Source of the DNA: Paramecium octaurelia
Lineage: Eukaryota > Ciliophora > Oligohymenophorea > Peniculida > Parameciidae
Reading direction: 5' to 3'
Length of the DNA stretch: 64,000 nt
Assembly: GCA_905182995.1 (NCBI GenBank)
Contig: CAJJDP010000084.1
Location: forward strand, 292,024 to 356,023
The notes under the pieces were generated by a model. The model worked only from the letters and a program-made list of their open reading frames with translations. It made no database searches and had not been told where the DNA came from. The position numbers were made by a program, and so were the translations under genes. Shown one piece after another: positions 24,924 through 37,401 of this stretch. How positions within the stretch are numbered: the stretch's first letter is position 1; the number at the start of each line of letters is the position of its first letter.

Positions 24924-26368
24924 ATGTATTATTAATAATATAATTAATAGAAATCATAACTAAACGAGTACAAAGAAGGAAGCAAAGAGCATCTTCAAAA
25001 TTTCAATTATTCAGCATTAATTCAATAAGGATCTGTAAATTGTTTAGATACACTAATATTAATCAAAATTGATGAACTAAATGCTCTTTTAATTCTCAAT
25101 TTAAACTATTTTATTTTTTTCAATTTAATTATATTTTTCAAAAAAGATCAGTGAAATTTCATATCTAATTACTAAATATATTTAACGATTTCTATTAATT
25201 CAATAGTTCAGATGATAAAAACATAATAGATTTCTAAAAATTAAATGAATTAATAAAATGATCAAATTATGAACAGATCTTATACCTTGAATTAAATCGA
25301 TCTAATGTAAAATTTTCAGTTAATGGAGCTTAGAAATTTAATCCTAAATTCCTTATATCACACAGAAATCATTACAACTTGCTAACTTGTTAATAAATTT
25401 CAAGTTTTCACATTGCCTCACCAAAATGATACATTGCACTTTGCATTTTAAAGAGCTGAAAACGGGAATCGACTGACGCGATTAAAATTTACTACATTAA
25501 TAATATATTACGTTCATATTCTATTTTATAATTATTATGTTCAGAAAGCTGAGATAATAGTACCAGAAGGATCTGGATTACCAGTTTTTGAAACAATTTA
25601 ATAAATCCTCCATCAATTTAAGATGCAACAACCAGAAATCACGTTTTATTATCAAAAAACAGTTGTCAAAAGTTAATATACCTTTGTAATCTTAATTAAA
25701 TAAGCTATTTGAATGTAACGATAAGATTTCTAAATTCTCTAAGTATTCATCCAGATATATATAGAATCAAATACTATGTAAGATCTAGAAGTTCCCAAAA
25801 TTCTTAAGAAGGTCATCTGAATTAAAGAATTTCGCACATTCTTCTATCCTTGCCTTATCATTCCATAAAAATGCATTAGAAAGTAGGAATAAGAAAACTA
25901 TGGAGAAGATAGATAATCCTCATTATTTTTTTATTGAGATACTAAAAACATCGATAAGAACAATTAAAATTAAATCTCTAAACCAGAATCCTTTATTTGG
26001 GAACCCCTAAGATCCATCTTGATACAACCAAAAAAAGAAGAAGAAATGCCGAAAATTAGTTTAAATTATCCACATTCGCAGAATATATCGATGCATAAGA
26101 TAAACAAGAGTATGCATAAGAGAAACAGGAGTCTAAGACAAAAAGATCGGAAGATGATAAATTTAAGAAAAGCCCTGTTTATTAATCATTTAAATATAAC
26201 GATGTAAGGATCTGCAGATTACTCAAATTTCGGAATAACAGCGTTCCGACATCAAATGCAGAATCCCCATTAAAAGTGAATTCACAAGCTACTAAAATCA
26301 ATAAATTACCTCCATTGTTATAAGTAGACAGGAGAATGCAAAGAGTCTACTCGAATTTCTGTAAATGA
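24924..26368 (+). pseudogene. Unresolved coding region, possibly a decayed gene
   Basis: Seen: codon use and sequence look protein-coding on the plus strand in one frame from about 24,924 to 25,700 (segments such as VNKFQVFTLPHQNDTLHF and KAEIIVPEGSGLPVFETI, with a plausible 33-base intron at about 25,524-25,556), and again from 26,067 to the TGA at 26,366 (KYIDAQDKQEYAQEKQ). Between them the same frame is interrupted by TGA at 25,710, 25,818 and 25,935, and I found no GT-AG introns of normal size that remove all three. No family is recognised. Either the gene is decaying, the exon structure is unusual, or part of the frame is chance openness, which is common when only TGA stops translation. 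The start is uncertain: the frame is open further upstream to 24,819. Confidence 0.4.
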
Positions 26369-26496
26369 TCCAATAAAATTTGTATATTGTTTACATATAT
26401 CCTTGAATAAACTTTAAAAATTGATCAAAGCTTTAATTTCTAATATTAATATTTATTATCATTAATTCCGAGGTATTACTATGATTAAAGCTAATA

Positions 26497-26676
26497 ATGA
26501 AATAGTTCAAAATAATTCTATTTATTAGTTCCATAGATGACAAGATTATGACATTATTCCCAGAATCCTAGTCTTCTCTTGAAAAATCAATTCGCCAATA
26601 TTATGTCGCTTTTTAGGAATTTGATTACAGATTACATTCATACAAGCAGATCGGAGCCTGTGACAAGTTTATGTGA
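26497..26676 (+). CDS. Small hypothetical protein, 51 residues
   Basis: Seen: ATG at 26497, a 24-base intron 26505-26528 with GT-AG ends, and a stop at 26674-26676. The product is acidic at the start and aromatic-rich at the end (RQYYVAFQEFDYRLHSYKQI). No signal peptide, repeat or family is recognised. The splicing event right after two codons is typical of ciliate genes, but a protein this short could be chance. Expression data would be needed to accept it. Confidence 0.4.
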
Positions 26677-26718
26677 TTTTAAATTTTCTATATGTAAATT
26701 ATTATAATAATTCATTTG

Positions 26719-26964
26719 TCACTATAATAGAAGAACTTCTTTAACTGCCTCTGAAACTTTATCCTTGAATTCAGATTCTTCAGCCATACCCTCAAAGTTC
26801 ATTCCATCTTTACCAGTTTGCATCCTCATTATCATAGGCCGTTTTGGTTCTTTAGGCATTTTTGGTTATGTAGGCATTTTTGGTAGAATAAGCTCATCAT
26901 TTTATTATGGTTTTTATTCATTTTTTTCATTTTTGCTTTGATTGTTTTTATTTTATTGATCCAT
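26719..26964 (-). CDS. Small hypothetical protein, 81 residues
   Basis: Seen: a single exon from ATG 26964 to TGA 26719. The N-terminal 28 residues are Asn/Gln/Lys-rich. A short Pro/Met repeat follows (LPKMPTQPKMPKEPKRP), then an acidic helix-like end (EESEFKDKVSEAVKEVLLL). It is convergent with the 51-residue gene, 42 bases apart. I recognise no family. Confidence 0.55.
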
Positions 26965-27201
26965 GAGTATTAATAAAAATATTTAATTAATAAAGATTAT
27001 TTTCATTGTTTTTTCTTTTTGAATCACAGGTTAATAGAAATAATTGCATTTAAATTCGCAATATTTTATTTATAACTTATAATAAACACAAAGTATTTTA
27101 TTCTAAAAATTATACTATTAATATAAGTATTAAAATGATAGTTTATACGCATTGAAGATGTACTTATATTATTTTGAAATAAATTTAATATTCATACAAA
27201 G
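26965..27201. other. Divergent AT-rich intergenic region
   Basis: About 237 bases of very AT-rich DNA between two divergent genes; nothing specific is recognised. Confidence 0.5.
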
Positions 27202-27978
27202 ATGCTTTATGATAGCAATTTAAGAATATCTCTGATCAATAAGGTTGTGGATTAACTTCATAATGCCTAAATGGAGGCTGAAAAGGTATTTGTAATGACA
27301 AGAACTATTTAGTTGGCGGACTTGAAAGTAGATTTTAATAAATTGAATAGGAGATTAATAGAATTTTCGCAGGAAGTCATTGAACTTTGGAGAAAGGGCT
27401 ATTCTTAGCGGGACTACTCCCTATACAAGGAACGATTGCAGTAATTGATAGGCATGCATAAAAATTCGCTATCCAAGATAAGTGATTAGTCAAGATCAAA
27501 AAATACAATTAAGAAATTAAGCAAGCAGTCGAGTGAGAATGAGTGCAGTATTTAGACTAAGGCTAAATTCCAAGCAGACTCAACTCCTTAACAAATACAA
27601 ATATTGAAGGAGGACGACTTCTCGGATATTTCATTCGCCTCTTTAACGAGTAGTAATTCAGAAACAATTCATGAGATTATTGAACATTCGGATAAAAACA
27701 CACAAGGATTTTGTTAGGTTCATAATTGCAGAGAATTAAAAATCATTCGGGAAATCTTTAGATAGAAAATAGACATAAATCAATTGCAATTGGCCTTGGA
27801 GGAGATCATCTCATTGAAGTCATAAATTAGAATGAAATTGCAGAAGGAGAACCAAAAGATTTAAGCGATGCATGAACGGCTGATTGAGGGGTAAAATAAA
27901 CTCAAAAGAATGGAGGAATTTGAGAAGGAGCAATCGGAATTGATTGGATAGAAGAGAATAGCATTGAATCTAGAATGA
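27202..27978 (+). CDS. Coiled-coil protein of unknown function
   Basis: Seen: an intronless frame of 258 residues from ATG 27202 to TGA 27976-27978. Two helical, coiled-coil-like parts (residues about 1-90 and 185-258; for example LQLALEEIISLKSQIRMKLQ) flank a Ser/acidic linker that holds a lone CQVHNC pair of cysteines. No membrane segment or known domain is seen. It lies 34 bases upstream of the Hub1-fusion gene on the same strand. Confidence 0.7.
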
Positions 27979-28012
27979 CATATAGTTTTTTTTAATTATT
28001 AATTTTATTCAA

Positions 28013-28608
28013 ATGGGTAAACACAAAAGTAGAAGCAGATCAAGATCGCATGATAAAAAGAAACATAAATCTGAGAAATAAAAATCAAAAGATGTTGAGA
28101 ATGAATCTAAGGATTGGAGAAAAGATAAAATAGACATAGGATAAAAGTCAGTGTAAGCAGGATTAGATGTTTTAGAAATAATCAAAAAAGAAAGGAAAGA
28201 GGATGAAGAAAAATTAGAACAGTGGAAAAAGAAGGTTGGATACACTGGACTCAAAGTCAAAGTCCCCTTGAATATTTATGATTAAGTACCAATATCATTC
28301 CATTATCATAGTTCATGAAAAAGAACATAGTAGCTCCTGTGAAGCCAGTCAATCCTTCCTTACTTAACAATCCTTAGGCACCCAGGATGATCGAAATCTT
28401 GGTCAATGACAGGTTGGGCAAAAAGGAGAGAATTAAGTGTTGTCCTCAAGACAAGATTGGAGATCTCAAAAAATTGATTGCTGCCAAGATTGGTGTGAGA
28501 CCAGAGAAGATCAGACTATAGAAATAACATATGGTGTTTAAGGATCATATAACTGTGGAGGATTATGAAATTAAGCATGAAATGTGCTTGGAAATGTATT
28601 ATAATTGA
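28013..28608 (+). CDS. RS-rich protein fused to a Hub1/UBL5 ubiquitin-like domain
   Basis: Seen: two exons with intron 28286-28311 give 189 residues. The N-terminus is a basic Arg-Ser tract ([19 protein letters not shown]), followed by an acidic-basic helical region ([19 protein letters not shown]). After a proline-rich linker ([17 protein letters not shown]) the last 73 residues match Hub1/UBL5: [50 protein letters not shown] and the double-tyrosine ending. Known: Hub1 is normally a free 73-residue protein that binds spliceosomal HIND motifs and is not conjugated through a diglycine. Inference: here it is delivered as part of an RS-type splicing factor. Without the intron the first frame would stop at 28318. 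The spliced linker is markedly less AT-rich than local intergenic DNA, which supports one gene. Confidence 0.85.
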
Positions 28609-28621
28609 ATTTTGTTTTCTT

Positions 28622-29273
28622 TCAGTTTATATCTCTCAATAGGCAATTAAGTTCTTCGACTGATTGATCTTGCTTATTCAATAGTGGATGGGAGCTGGAC
28701 CTTTGGAGGACTCCTTTTTCATTAACAATCAAGTCATCAATGGTTTTATTTCTAAATACAATATTGTAAAAATATAAACACTCTTTCAGCATAACAAATT
28801 GAGCCATGTATGGTTGACATTTGTGGTAAGGCTTAGTTCTTGTGTTCAAGGGAATCCGAAAGAATTTAAATAGTTTATGGATTGCTATTGAGTTTTCTTT
28901 GTTGCTGTTGTTGTGTGTTCTTGCTTTTTTGCTTTAATTTAATGTCTTCTTATTTAATCATCAAATAAAACGAGTAGCTAATAATTAAAACTAAAATGAA
29001 TCCAACCAATTCTTGATTAAGTAGGATAACTTAACAATAATCATAAATGTCCTAAAGTTGGTTAACAAAGGCTTTCTTTGCCAGTTCCCAATCAGTGATC
29101 TAATCGATTAATATAATTTCATTCTATTTCTATGTAATTTTGTTCTAATTATCTATAGAATCGTTAACTTCAATTTAGATTTCAATTGAATTTGATTCGT
29201 CAATCTTCATAAATTTCTTCGGAATGGCTGTTACGATTCCAAGAATGGTTATGAATAAAAAGAGTTAATTCAT
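28622..29273 (-). CDS. Signal-peptide, single-membrane-span protein
   Basis: Seen: two exons (intron 28752-28779), 207 residues. MNQLFLFITILGIVTAI is a signal peptide. A lumenal or extracellular part of about 70 residues, acidic and Ile/Gln-rich, is followed by the helix LVGFILVLIISYSFYLMI and a Lys/Gln/Ser-rich cytosolic tail of about 100 residues. It is a small type I membrane protein by topology. I recognise no family. It is convergent with the Hub1-fusion gene, the two stops lying only 13 bases apart. Confidence 0.75.
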
Positions 29274-29705
29274 ATAAGAAATAAATGTTAATTCATATTT
29301 TTAATAAACAAATATATAAATATCCTAATTTCAATCCAAAAAGCTATGCTCACAATGACTCTCTCTCTATAAAGGATATGAGGTTCTTTTAAAAGTAAAT
29401 CAAAGTCTATTTTAAGGATGATAGAAACATTCTTATACAATGATCAAATACAAACAAAAATAAATGAGTCTATTTTTTTTGTTTGTATTTGATCATTATA
29501 TGGAGAGATACAATAATTTTAATTAACGATTATGCCCTCTATAATGAGTAATTGATCAAGAAACCAAATAGAAATTTAATATTAAATGACAATTATAATG
29601 ATTTTAAACAAGAGATACATATATATATATATAATAAATGAATCGAATATATTCTAAATTTTGAATTTACTAAATTAAATGTACATGTTTTTATAATATG
29701 TGTTA
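29274..29705. other. Intergenic region with hairpin
   Basis: About 430 AT-rich bases between the uL13 gene (its 3' end) and the membrane-protein gene (its 5' end). The notable content is the perfect inverted repeat listed separately; no coding segment is credible. Confidence 0.6.
29439..29497. repeat. Perfect 22-bp inverted repeat (stem-loop)
   Basis: Seen: 29439-29460 and 29476-29497 are exact reverse complements over 22 bases (core GATCAAATACAAAC), separated by 15 bases. RNA or single-stranded DNA would fold into a long hairpin. It lies downstream of uL13 and upstream of the membrane-protein gene, both on the minus strand, so it could sit in the uL13 3' UTR or terminator region. No coding or mobile-element context was found. 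Confidence 0.9.
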
Positions 29706-30353
29706 TCAATAGCCCAACTTCTCCAATTCCTAATTGATTGAAGTAAGTTCCTTAGCTCCGATGGCTTTTCTTCTGAGATTTTCTCTGGCAACCTTTCTCT
29801 TATAATAGGCAGCACCTCTAATTGAAGTGTTAAAATGCACGATACCTTTGCTTTCTCTTCTCTTCAAGTCTGTTAACAACAGATTATGAATTCCATCCAA
29901 CTGATGCACATAAGTCACCCAAAGTGCAAAATGGTCTGTGATTCTTGAGTCTGATCAATTTGATAGCATCTGGAATGACTTGTCTCTTTCTGGTATCATA
30001 GGGAGGTGGGACTCCTTCGAAGACCTTTAATCTTTCCAAAGCGGCTGCTCCTCTCTTGGATTTGTATTGAAGCATGCCTCTGACAACTTTCCAAAAACAT
30101 CTGGAAGGTGTTCTGTAATGTTTGTATCCTCTTCTTGGATTGAATGCCATTCTCTTATTAAGGTATTCTTCGAAGATGACTCTGTTTCTGAAGAGAGAAC
30201 CTAGAATATTGTGAGAGCGATACCAGATTGTTAAATCAACTCAGTTCTGACGACAACGATTCTTTAACCTCTTTACAACTCTTTGGCAATGTATGAGGCT
30301 AAACGACCTAGCAAATGTCCTTTGCCATCGATTACGATTTCTTTTTCGAACAT
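29706..30353 (-). CDS. RPL13A: Ribosomal protein uL13
   Basis: Seen: three exons (introns 30201-30223 and 29818-29845) give 198 residues. Clear uL13 sequence: [63 protein letters not shown] and [13 protein letters not shown], with the basic [18 protein letters not shown]-terminal helix. It is a structural component of the large cytosolic ribosomal subunit. Several internal TAA/TAG glutamines confirm the ciliate code within a conserved protein. Confidence 0.97.
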
Positions 30354-30371
30354 TAAATTTTAAATAAATTT

Positions 30372-33300
30372 TCAAATCATTTCATCCATACATTACTTTA
30401 TTTGCTTAGTACACCAATCATAATGTGGTTTGATCATTTTCTCTTGGTCGTAATGCGGATTGTCCATCATCAAATACAGGATTCTAATGTTGTCAATCAT
30501 CCCATTCATCAAATCAATCAAATAAAGTACATCCTGAGTATTGTTCACTATGAGAATGGATCTCTGATTGTCCACCACATAGCAAATCTGAGGCAACTTC
30601 AGGAGCAACTGCTCTACAGGCAGACGTTTCACCTTATAAGAATTGTCCAATTATTCAAATCTTATTTCCTTAGCCAATTTCTATTTTCATTAAAAATGCA
30701 TAACATACCTTCGTTTGGATCTACTAGCAATAGGGAATCAAAAACGCCAAGTCTTGAGCCCCTAATTAGTTGTTCATCTTTATCTTGTTCCACCACTCAT
30801 ACGCCATAAAGTTCTTGTGAGCTCGTTTCAAAGTCTCCAAGAGACTCAACTAGAATATTTGTAAGAACTGATCGATATTCGGACTATTTATTAATAGATT
30901 AGCAACCAGAGACAGCTGCTTCGACCCCTGTTGTTGTTCATCCAACTCCAATTCAATAATGTTCTTAAAGTCAACCACTTCGTTTTGACTGAGCAAATTT
31001 ATATAAAGGGAAAGTTGAAGTTATTCTGATTTCTATAGTACATGCTAATTGTCGTACACATAGAACCCATGCAATTTGTTCAAATAATATATCTTGCTGT
31101 TTGCCAATATGAACTTGATGAACCCATCTATCTTCATCCAATCCAACACAAATCCCACGGAGATTCTGTATAAAATCCTGTCTATCTTTGGGTATTAATG
31201 ATTGAATTTCTGATAGATCTTTGTGTATCCATTGATGAGCATGTATAAATCAATTTGCATTTCATTCTTCTTCCATTGCTACTCTATCAATTTGGAATGG
31301 AACTGTTCCAATTTCTAGTTGATGAAGTTCTCAGTTCCCTTCTCTTCTTACGGCAACTCTTCCCCGGGCAAACAATACATCTTCTCAAATATGAACGGAC
31401 ACTTAAAGGACAGTAGAGCAACCATCTTAATTATGGAAGGATTGTCCTTCCTCCTTAAGTAATTCACCCTCCTGATCAAATCTGAACTTTGAACATGATG
31501 ATCCATGTGATTCAACATATTTTCATTGTAATACAGACGCAAATCCACTTATTACATGAGACTCTTTGCATCCTCCTCACTCAACAACTGAATATTCTTC
31601 TTGAGTTCATCATCCATTATCTGATCATCCATGTCATCCATCTTGATGTCATCTCCCAAGAAGATTTCATAACTCGACTATTTCAACACTTTCCTGTAAC
31701 CCTGATTGATCAACTACTGGAATTCCTTCTCCAAGTCCAAACTACCCTTCAATTCTGATTTCTCCTTCATCCTGAATATGTACAGTGGAAATGATTGTAC
31801 GCGACTCTTGCTCTAATTCAATATCTTCTCCAAAATTGGTTTAGATTAGGCAATCTATGGATCTCCTGATACCTTCATCTTCTTCACGTACTTAATCAAT
31901 TGAGTCTGAATGTAATTTTTATAGAAGTCCTTTATCAACTCTAGAAACGCCTTGCCTTCCCTCTGTAGAAAATCCCCCTGCTGATTCTGATCGATGTTCA
32001 ACTTCTTCGGTTTGACCACGCTGAAATTGAGCTTAAAGAATTTCTCCAAATGCTTCACGAACTCAAACAATTAAATGTCTTGAGGAGGGAACTCCTACGT
32101 CACAATTGTCTCAATAGCCTTGGAGACTGTTGGGAACTGATCAGGTTGATCCTCCTTCTTCACCTTTTTATTGGCTTGGTCCTAACTTCGCAATCTAAGC
32201 AAATCATTGACGATTGAATGTTCATAGATGTTGTGTTTTGTCATAAAGATTTCTTCATACAGCGGGGACAACCTAACATTATAACAACCGCAAAGGTCGT
32301 TTTTCATCTTCTAGGCCACCAGGTTTCTTATGATTGACCACCTTGACAATATACCAAATTGATGATTCAAATTGGCAGCAACGTCGCAATTTAAATTGTA
32401 CAGGAACACTTCCAAGGTTTGATTCGATAAATGCACATACACCAATAAGCTTCTATGATACAAATCAATGGGGTCATTTTTCTTTTGTTTTTGCGATGCG
32501 AAATGCTTCACTCCATCCAAAAGGGTTGCTTATTCATAATCTTGACCATCATTTATAATGTAAACCATTGAGCCGTGATCTAATTACGCACTTGGTGAGA
32601 TTGAAAACTGCTGTTCAAATTATTGAGAGAGTTGAGAACTAATCCCTTTCTTATCGAATTCCACGATTATCTTATTCTTTAATTGCCCCATTACACTGCT
32701 CCACAAGATCTCATCATAATGCAATGGGTACACAAAATGATGCATCTTAAAACTATAATGTTTCAATTGTTTAAAGGTTTGTTGGATCTCCTAGAGGTGA
32801 TCTCTATTCCTACCCTTTAATTGGATTATCTCAATCTGATATTCTAATTCCACCTACCTCACCAAGGCTGAGAAGTACTCCTTAAAAGCATTCCATTCCA
32901 ATTGTCCTCTCGAAATCACATCGATTATTAAGAATTTCTCATTGTAATTTTTACTGATATCGTAACAAACTTCACTTCTGTGTGTCCTAGTTCCCTAAAA
33001 GAATTGCAGAGGTGGCAAAGAGGCAGGAATGACCAAGAAATCCTCCTGTTGAATGCACTTCGGCTGTTTCGGGAATTGGTAGGATGTGATAATTTCGCCA
33101 TCTACTTAATATAAAAAATTTAACAAACACAATCCTTGACCAAAGAAATTGGACATATTTACATTAGGGGAATAGACCACTTTGTATTTGGAGAAGATGA
33201 ATGAATTCTCGTGTTGATCGACGACGTATCTGAGATCATCTCTTTGGACATCGAATTTACCTTTCTCTTACTGTTGAACCTCATATTTGCAAAAGGTTTT

Positions 33301-36300
33301 CTCCAGATTGTGTCTCATGAAGGTTGAAAATGCCAACATGTCCTTGATGTTGTTATTCAGCAAAATCTCAATGTAATTGTGTTCACCCTTCTGAATCAAA
33401 TAGAACTCCTATTCCTTCAATCTTGGATTCCTAATCACACCCTGAGACAAAGCATTGATTGTGTCCTCATCCATGTTCCTCTTGATGTGTTCATAGTAAT
33501 AGTCGATGTCTTGTTTGATCTTCCTCTGATTCTTGTTGGTAGAATACACATTCATTATTATGGACAGTTGACCAGGTATAATGTCAGAACATAGTTCGGG
33601 ATACTTCTCAGCGTAATTGCTGATATTCTTCACATTCTAAAAGCTGAATAGATAATACTATTTGTCCAACTGCCCATAATATTGATTGGAATCTATTTGA
33701 TGGTTCATCAAAATCGTATTATTGATCAGATACTAAATGAATGGTTTCTTGGGTTGATATGGATGAAACACTTTCCAACCAACGAAGGGTATTTTATACT
33801 CCTTCTGTTCCTGCACCTTAGTTTCAACTACGGTTTTGGTTTTCCACATTTGTCTCATCGAGACATTCTTCTGCAGAGAAGGCGCAGGAACAGGATTCTG
33901 ACTTTGCTTGTATTGCTCTAAGGCTGGAGTCTCTTCATCGATCTCAAAGTAAGGACTCAGGATCAACTTCACTCTATTTGTGGATTCAGTGGCCTTCCTT
34001 ATTATCAGAAACAATAAGGTTCTCTCAATGGTTTCCAATATCAACTCTTTCAATTCCTCCGCTGTTTACTTCAGACTCTCAAATTGATACTCAGAATACC
34101 ACACAATAGAAAAGTTTTACTCCTGGACTCTCACAATGAACCAGAAGGGAATCACCTACGATTCATCTGCCAAAAATTCCTTCTCCAGTTCAAACTCCTC
34201 AAATTAAGGCATGTTGCAATTCTCTGTTGTCAAAATGAACACATAATATTCATCTGACAAATTAATGTACTTCAACAACTAATTCAACTCGGAGGTGTTG
34301 CGAATCTCATCCGAAAATTACGATGCAAAATGCTTATCAAATTTTCTGTCTGATTATTTGTACTCCACAAACTTGTTGTCCATTCCCTCAATCATAGTGT
34401 ATATCAATTTTATGTTGTCCTCGTTAATTGGCAACAATCTTTGAATCTCCATCTGGAACTTCTTCATAAATTCATTGTTGTACTTCCTGAAGGGGTCAGA
34501 CCACCTCTGAATCTTTATCTTAATAGAGGTCAACTCGTCAGTCTGACTGGCTTGGAGAAAGTCCAGACCTTCATTCAAGATCTTGATCAGACTCCTCTTA
34601 TCGTAATAATAAATCAAGTAGGAGATGGTTAATTTCAATCTCTTTTGCTTCAACCTAAAATTTTCGATCAATTGCTAAATACTTGAATATTCTGCCTCCC
34701 CATCCCTAAACTTAACACTTAGAAATAGAATGTTCTCTTTCTTCTCTTGTTTGTTATCGTAATAATACCATTGCTGAGAACCCTCAATCTACTTCATACT
34801 GATCTTGTGATCGTTCATTAGCTTCTACAATCTCTCATCCCATTTCTGACATTGCTTCTAAACGAATTGTTATTTGATATCATTTAATCGTTGCTGATAG
34901 TTCTATCTTCTGAATTATTTATTCGGACTTTGAGTTTCCTCCCCAATTTACGATTTCTTCTGCATCTTCCTCGCCTATTGATCAAACAGCAATCTGAGAT
35001 CCTGCTAAGCTTGATTCAAATCCACATCAAGTATCTCTATCTGACACCCTTCAATGGCCTCTTGTAATTAACAGGTGAACACGCTATTCATGAATTGCTG
35101 ATGCACCTCCTTGGCAAACACAGAATTGTACTCCTGCTGCACAAAATTTATTAAAGCATCCACCTTCTTCTCTTGGTTAGCATTCAAAAAGGGATGAGAT
35201 GTATGATTACGCTCTATCTGCTCCAAGGAAATCAAATAAAAAGCTGTGTTCTCCAGTGTGAAGGCAATCATCAACAATCTCTGTGGACCAACCACAATAA
35301 ACAACAAGTCTTAATCCAATTGACTCTATTATCGCAGCACTATGTGATTGGCTATTTGTTGCAAGACTTGCAGATACCCTGTATTCAATCTGTTCTTGGA
35401 TTCCTCATCAATTTGCTTTTGCTTTATCTCGTAATACAAATACCCCTTCTGAAATAGGGAATTGTAATCCAATTGGTTGGTAGGAGTAGGGTAATACGTT
35501 GCTTGGGATTGAGCATACTCCAAGAATTACTTGCTCACCTATTCCTTGGTTTGAAACAGCTTCCCTTGTCTCGTGATGAATTACAGAGTGAAGAAGTCAA
35601 CCTAAGAGCTGTTCTACTTCTTGATGAGAGATTGTCTGTACATGCTATGAGTAGTATGGAGAGTGATAACGATTTACTTTTCAAATTCTTTAATCTTATC
35701 AAAATATTCTATGAGCACATTCCTCTCCTCCGAGATGATATTCTCTGTGAATATATTACAAATGATCCGATCCTCCTGCAAGATCAAATTCTGAACTATT
35801 ACAATCTTCTGTCCCAATTCCAGTTGGGCAACAAAGAACTTGTTGGTTCTGTCATTCAAAGAGGGCACTCTCCAATAATTCGACTTAATCCTCACACTTG
35901 TCAATATCTTGTACATCTGCTGCAAATCCCAAATCAATTCCTTCTTCCATTCCCAACATCTCTCCAAAACATACAGTTCTGGGTTCTTCTTCAGAACGTG
36001 AGTTTCACTCTTAATGAGCAGATTCTTTAGAGAATGATCGAATTCTATAAGGGAATTTCTCAGAATTTGATTGCTCCTGAAGACCTCCTTAATCCTATTC
36101 GACAAAATGGGCAGCATTTTAGAATCATTGTATATGCATATCAACCTAATTATGGTGTGAGAATGCCACAGAATTCTGATCATCACGAAATCCTGCTCCT
36201 GCTGATACAATAAACAATTCTGTATTTGCTTAGTTGAAACCTCCTGCAACTTTTAGCGAATGTAATGGTAAAATTGGTTTTTGTTGAATTCTTCTCCCTC

Positions 36301-37401
36301 CTCCTGAAACTGCCTAAAATCAATTGGTCGTATCAAATATACTAATGAGATTTGCTTGAAATTTCTATTGATGAACTTCTGACTCTCAAAGGCCTTCTTC
36401 TTCACCAATAACCCCATACCCTCCTCTATGGATATCTTCTACATCTGCATGTCCAGAACAATCTCCTACAGCTGATCCCTTTCCTTATACATCTCAAACA
36501 GCATTTTGCAATTCGTGTTTATCTCATTATCCTACTCAGTCTGCTTCTTCTGGGGACTCTGCGGCCGATCCATCAACTAATTGCGTTCCAAGTAGATGAC
36601 CACATTGTCTTCTCCTATCTGATAGAGTAGCCTCATCTGATCATTCACTCGTATGCTTAAGGTCTGCGAGTTCTCCTCCTTGAACCCTTCCTTCTTCCTC
36701 ATTTCTAACATCTCCTTAGGGTATTTGTTGATGTACTCTCCCACCTATTATCTCGTGTTATACACCTGCTTGTTACTATTGAGTGGCACCATGATTTAAT
36801 CTACATCCATCAGGACTCCGTTCTTGTTTCTTAGGTTGATGTCATACAATTCCCCATTCAGGTTTTCCATGTAATCTGAAATCACCTAAGGATCTATAAC
36901 TAATTTGAATGACTCGTAGCCATTCAACTTCTGGGATCCAATCAAAACCCCATTGAAGGAGAATGTATACCCTTGTGTATCCCATAAATCAAAGGCCAAG
37001 AAGCCTCCATAACTGAAATTGGTAAAATCACTAAAGATTATGTATTTCTTGTTCTCATAGGATTATTGTTGGCACCTCAATTAGGAGATGGTCAGATCAA
37101 TGGCCTATTGGATGGTTTTCTTGATGTATATGTTCTGATTCGAATAATGATTGCGAATGTACTCAGTAAGGAGTTCAATCAGGAGGGGCAAATTGGTGGC
37201 TGGGTGATTTCTGAGGAATGTAATAACACTCTCCTCCTTGATGATAAATATGCTCAATAATTGATTGGTCAGCATCTTTATGAGAGACGTCAGGGCTTCA
37301 ATGAGGAATTCGTACTTGAAGTCCAAGGACGTGAACATTTCAAATTTGGCCAAGGAGGGTGACAAGTCTAACAACAGAGTCACGTGAGTGCAATTATTCA
37401 T
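30372..37401 (-). CDS. SZT2-like giant protein (candidate KICSTOR subunit)
   Basis: Seen: an almost intronless gene (single intron 30681-30708) of 2,333 residues, open from ATG 37401 to TGA 30372. The N-terminus HVTLLLDLSPSLAKFE resembles the SZT2 opening, where an aspartate-serine motif begins a von Willebrand A-like fold. The rest is helical with few low-complexity parts and ends LPQICYVVDNQRSILIV plus a short tail. Known: animal SZT2 scaffolds the KICSTOR complex, which brings GATOR1 to lysosomes for amino-acid control of TORC1. The match rests on the N-terminus, great length and general character; I cannot align the middle by eye. Its start lies just 30 bases from the start of a divergent gene. 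Confidence 0.6.

Noticed and set aside
30600-30840. A second open frame (SLLLVDPNEGMLCIF) at the end of the SZT2-like gene
   Set aside because: It does not join any exon without an abnormal intron. The main frame joins through one 28-base intron and gives an exact codon count.
35473-36249. Plus-strand frame across the giant minus-strand gene
   Set aside because: The minus strand is open for 7 kb through this region with one intron; the plus frame is a shadow.
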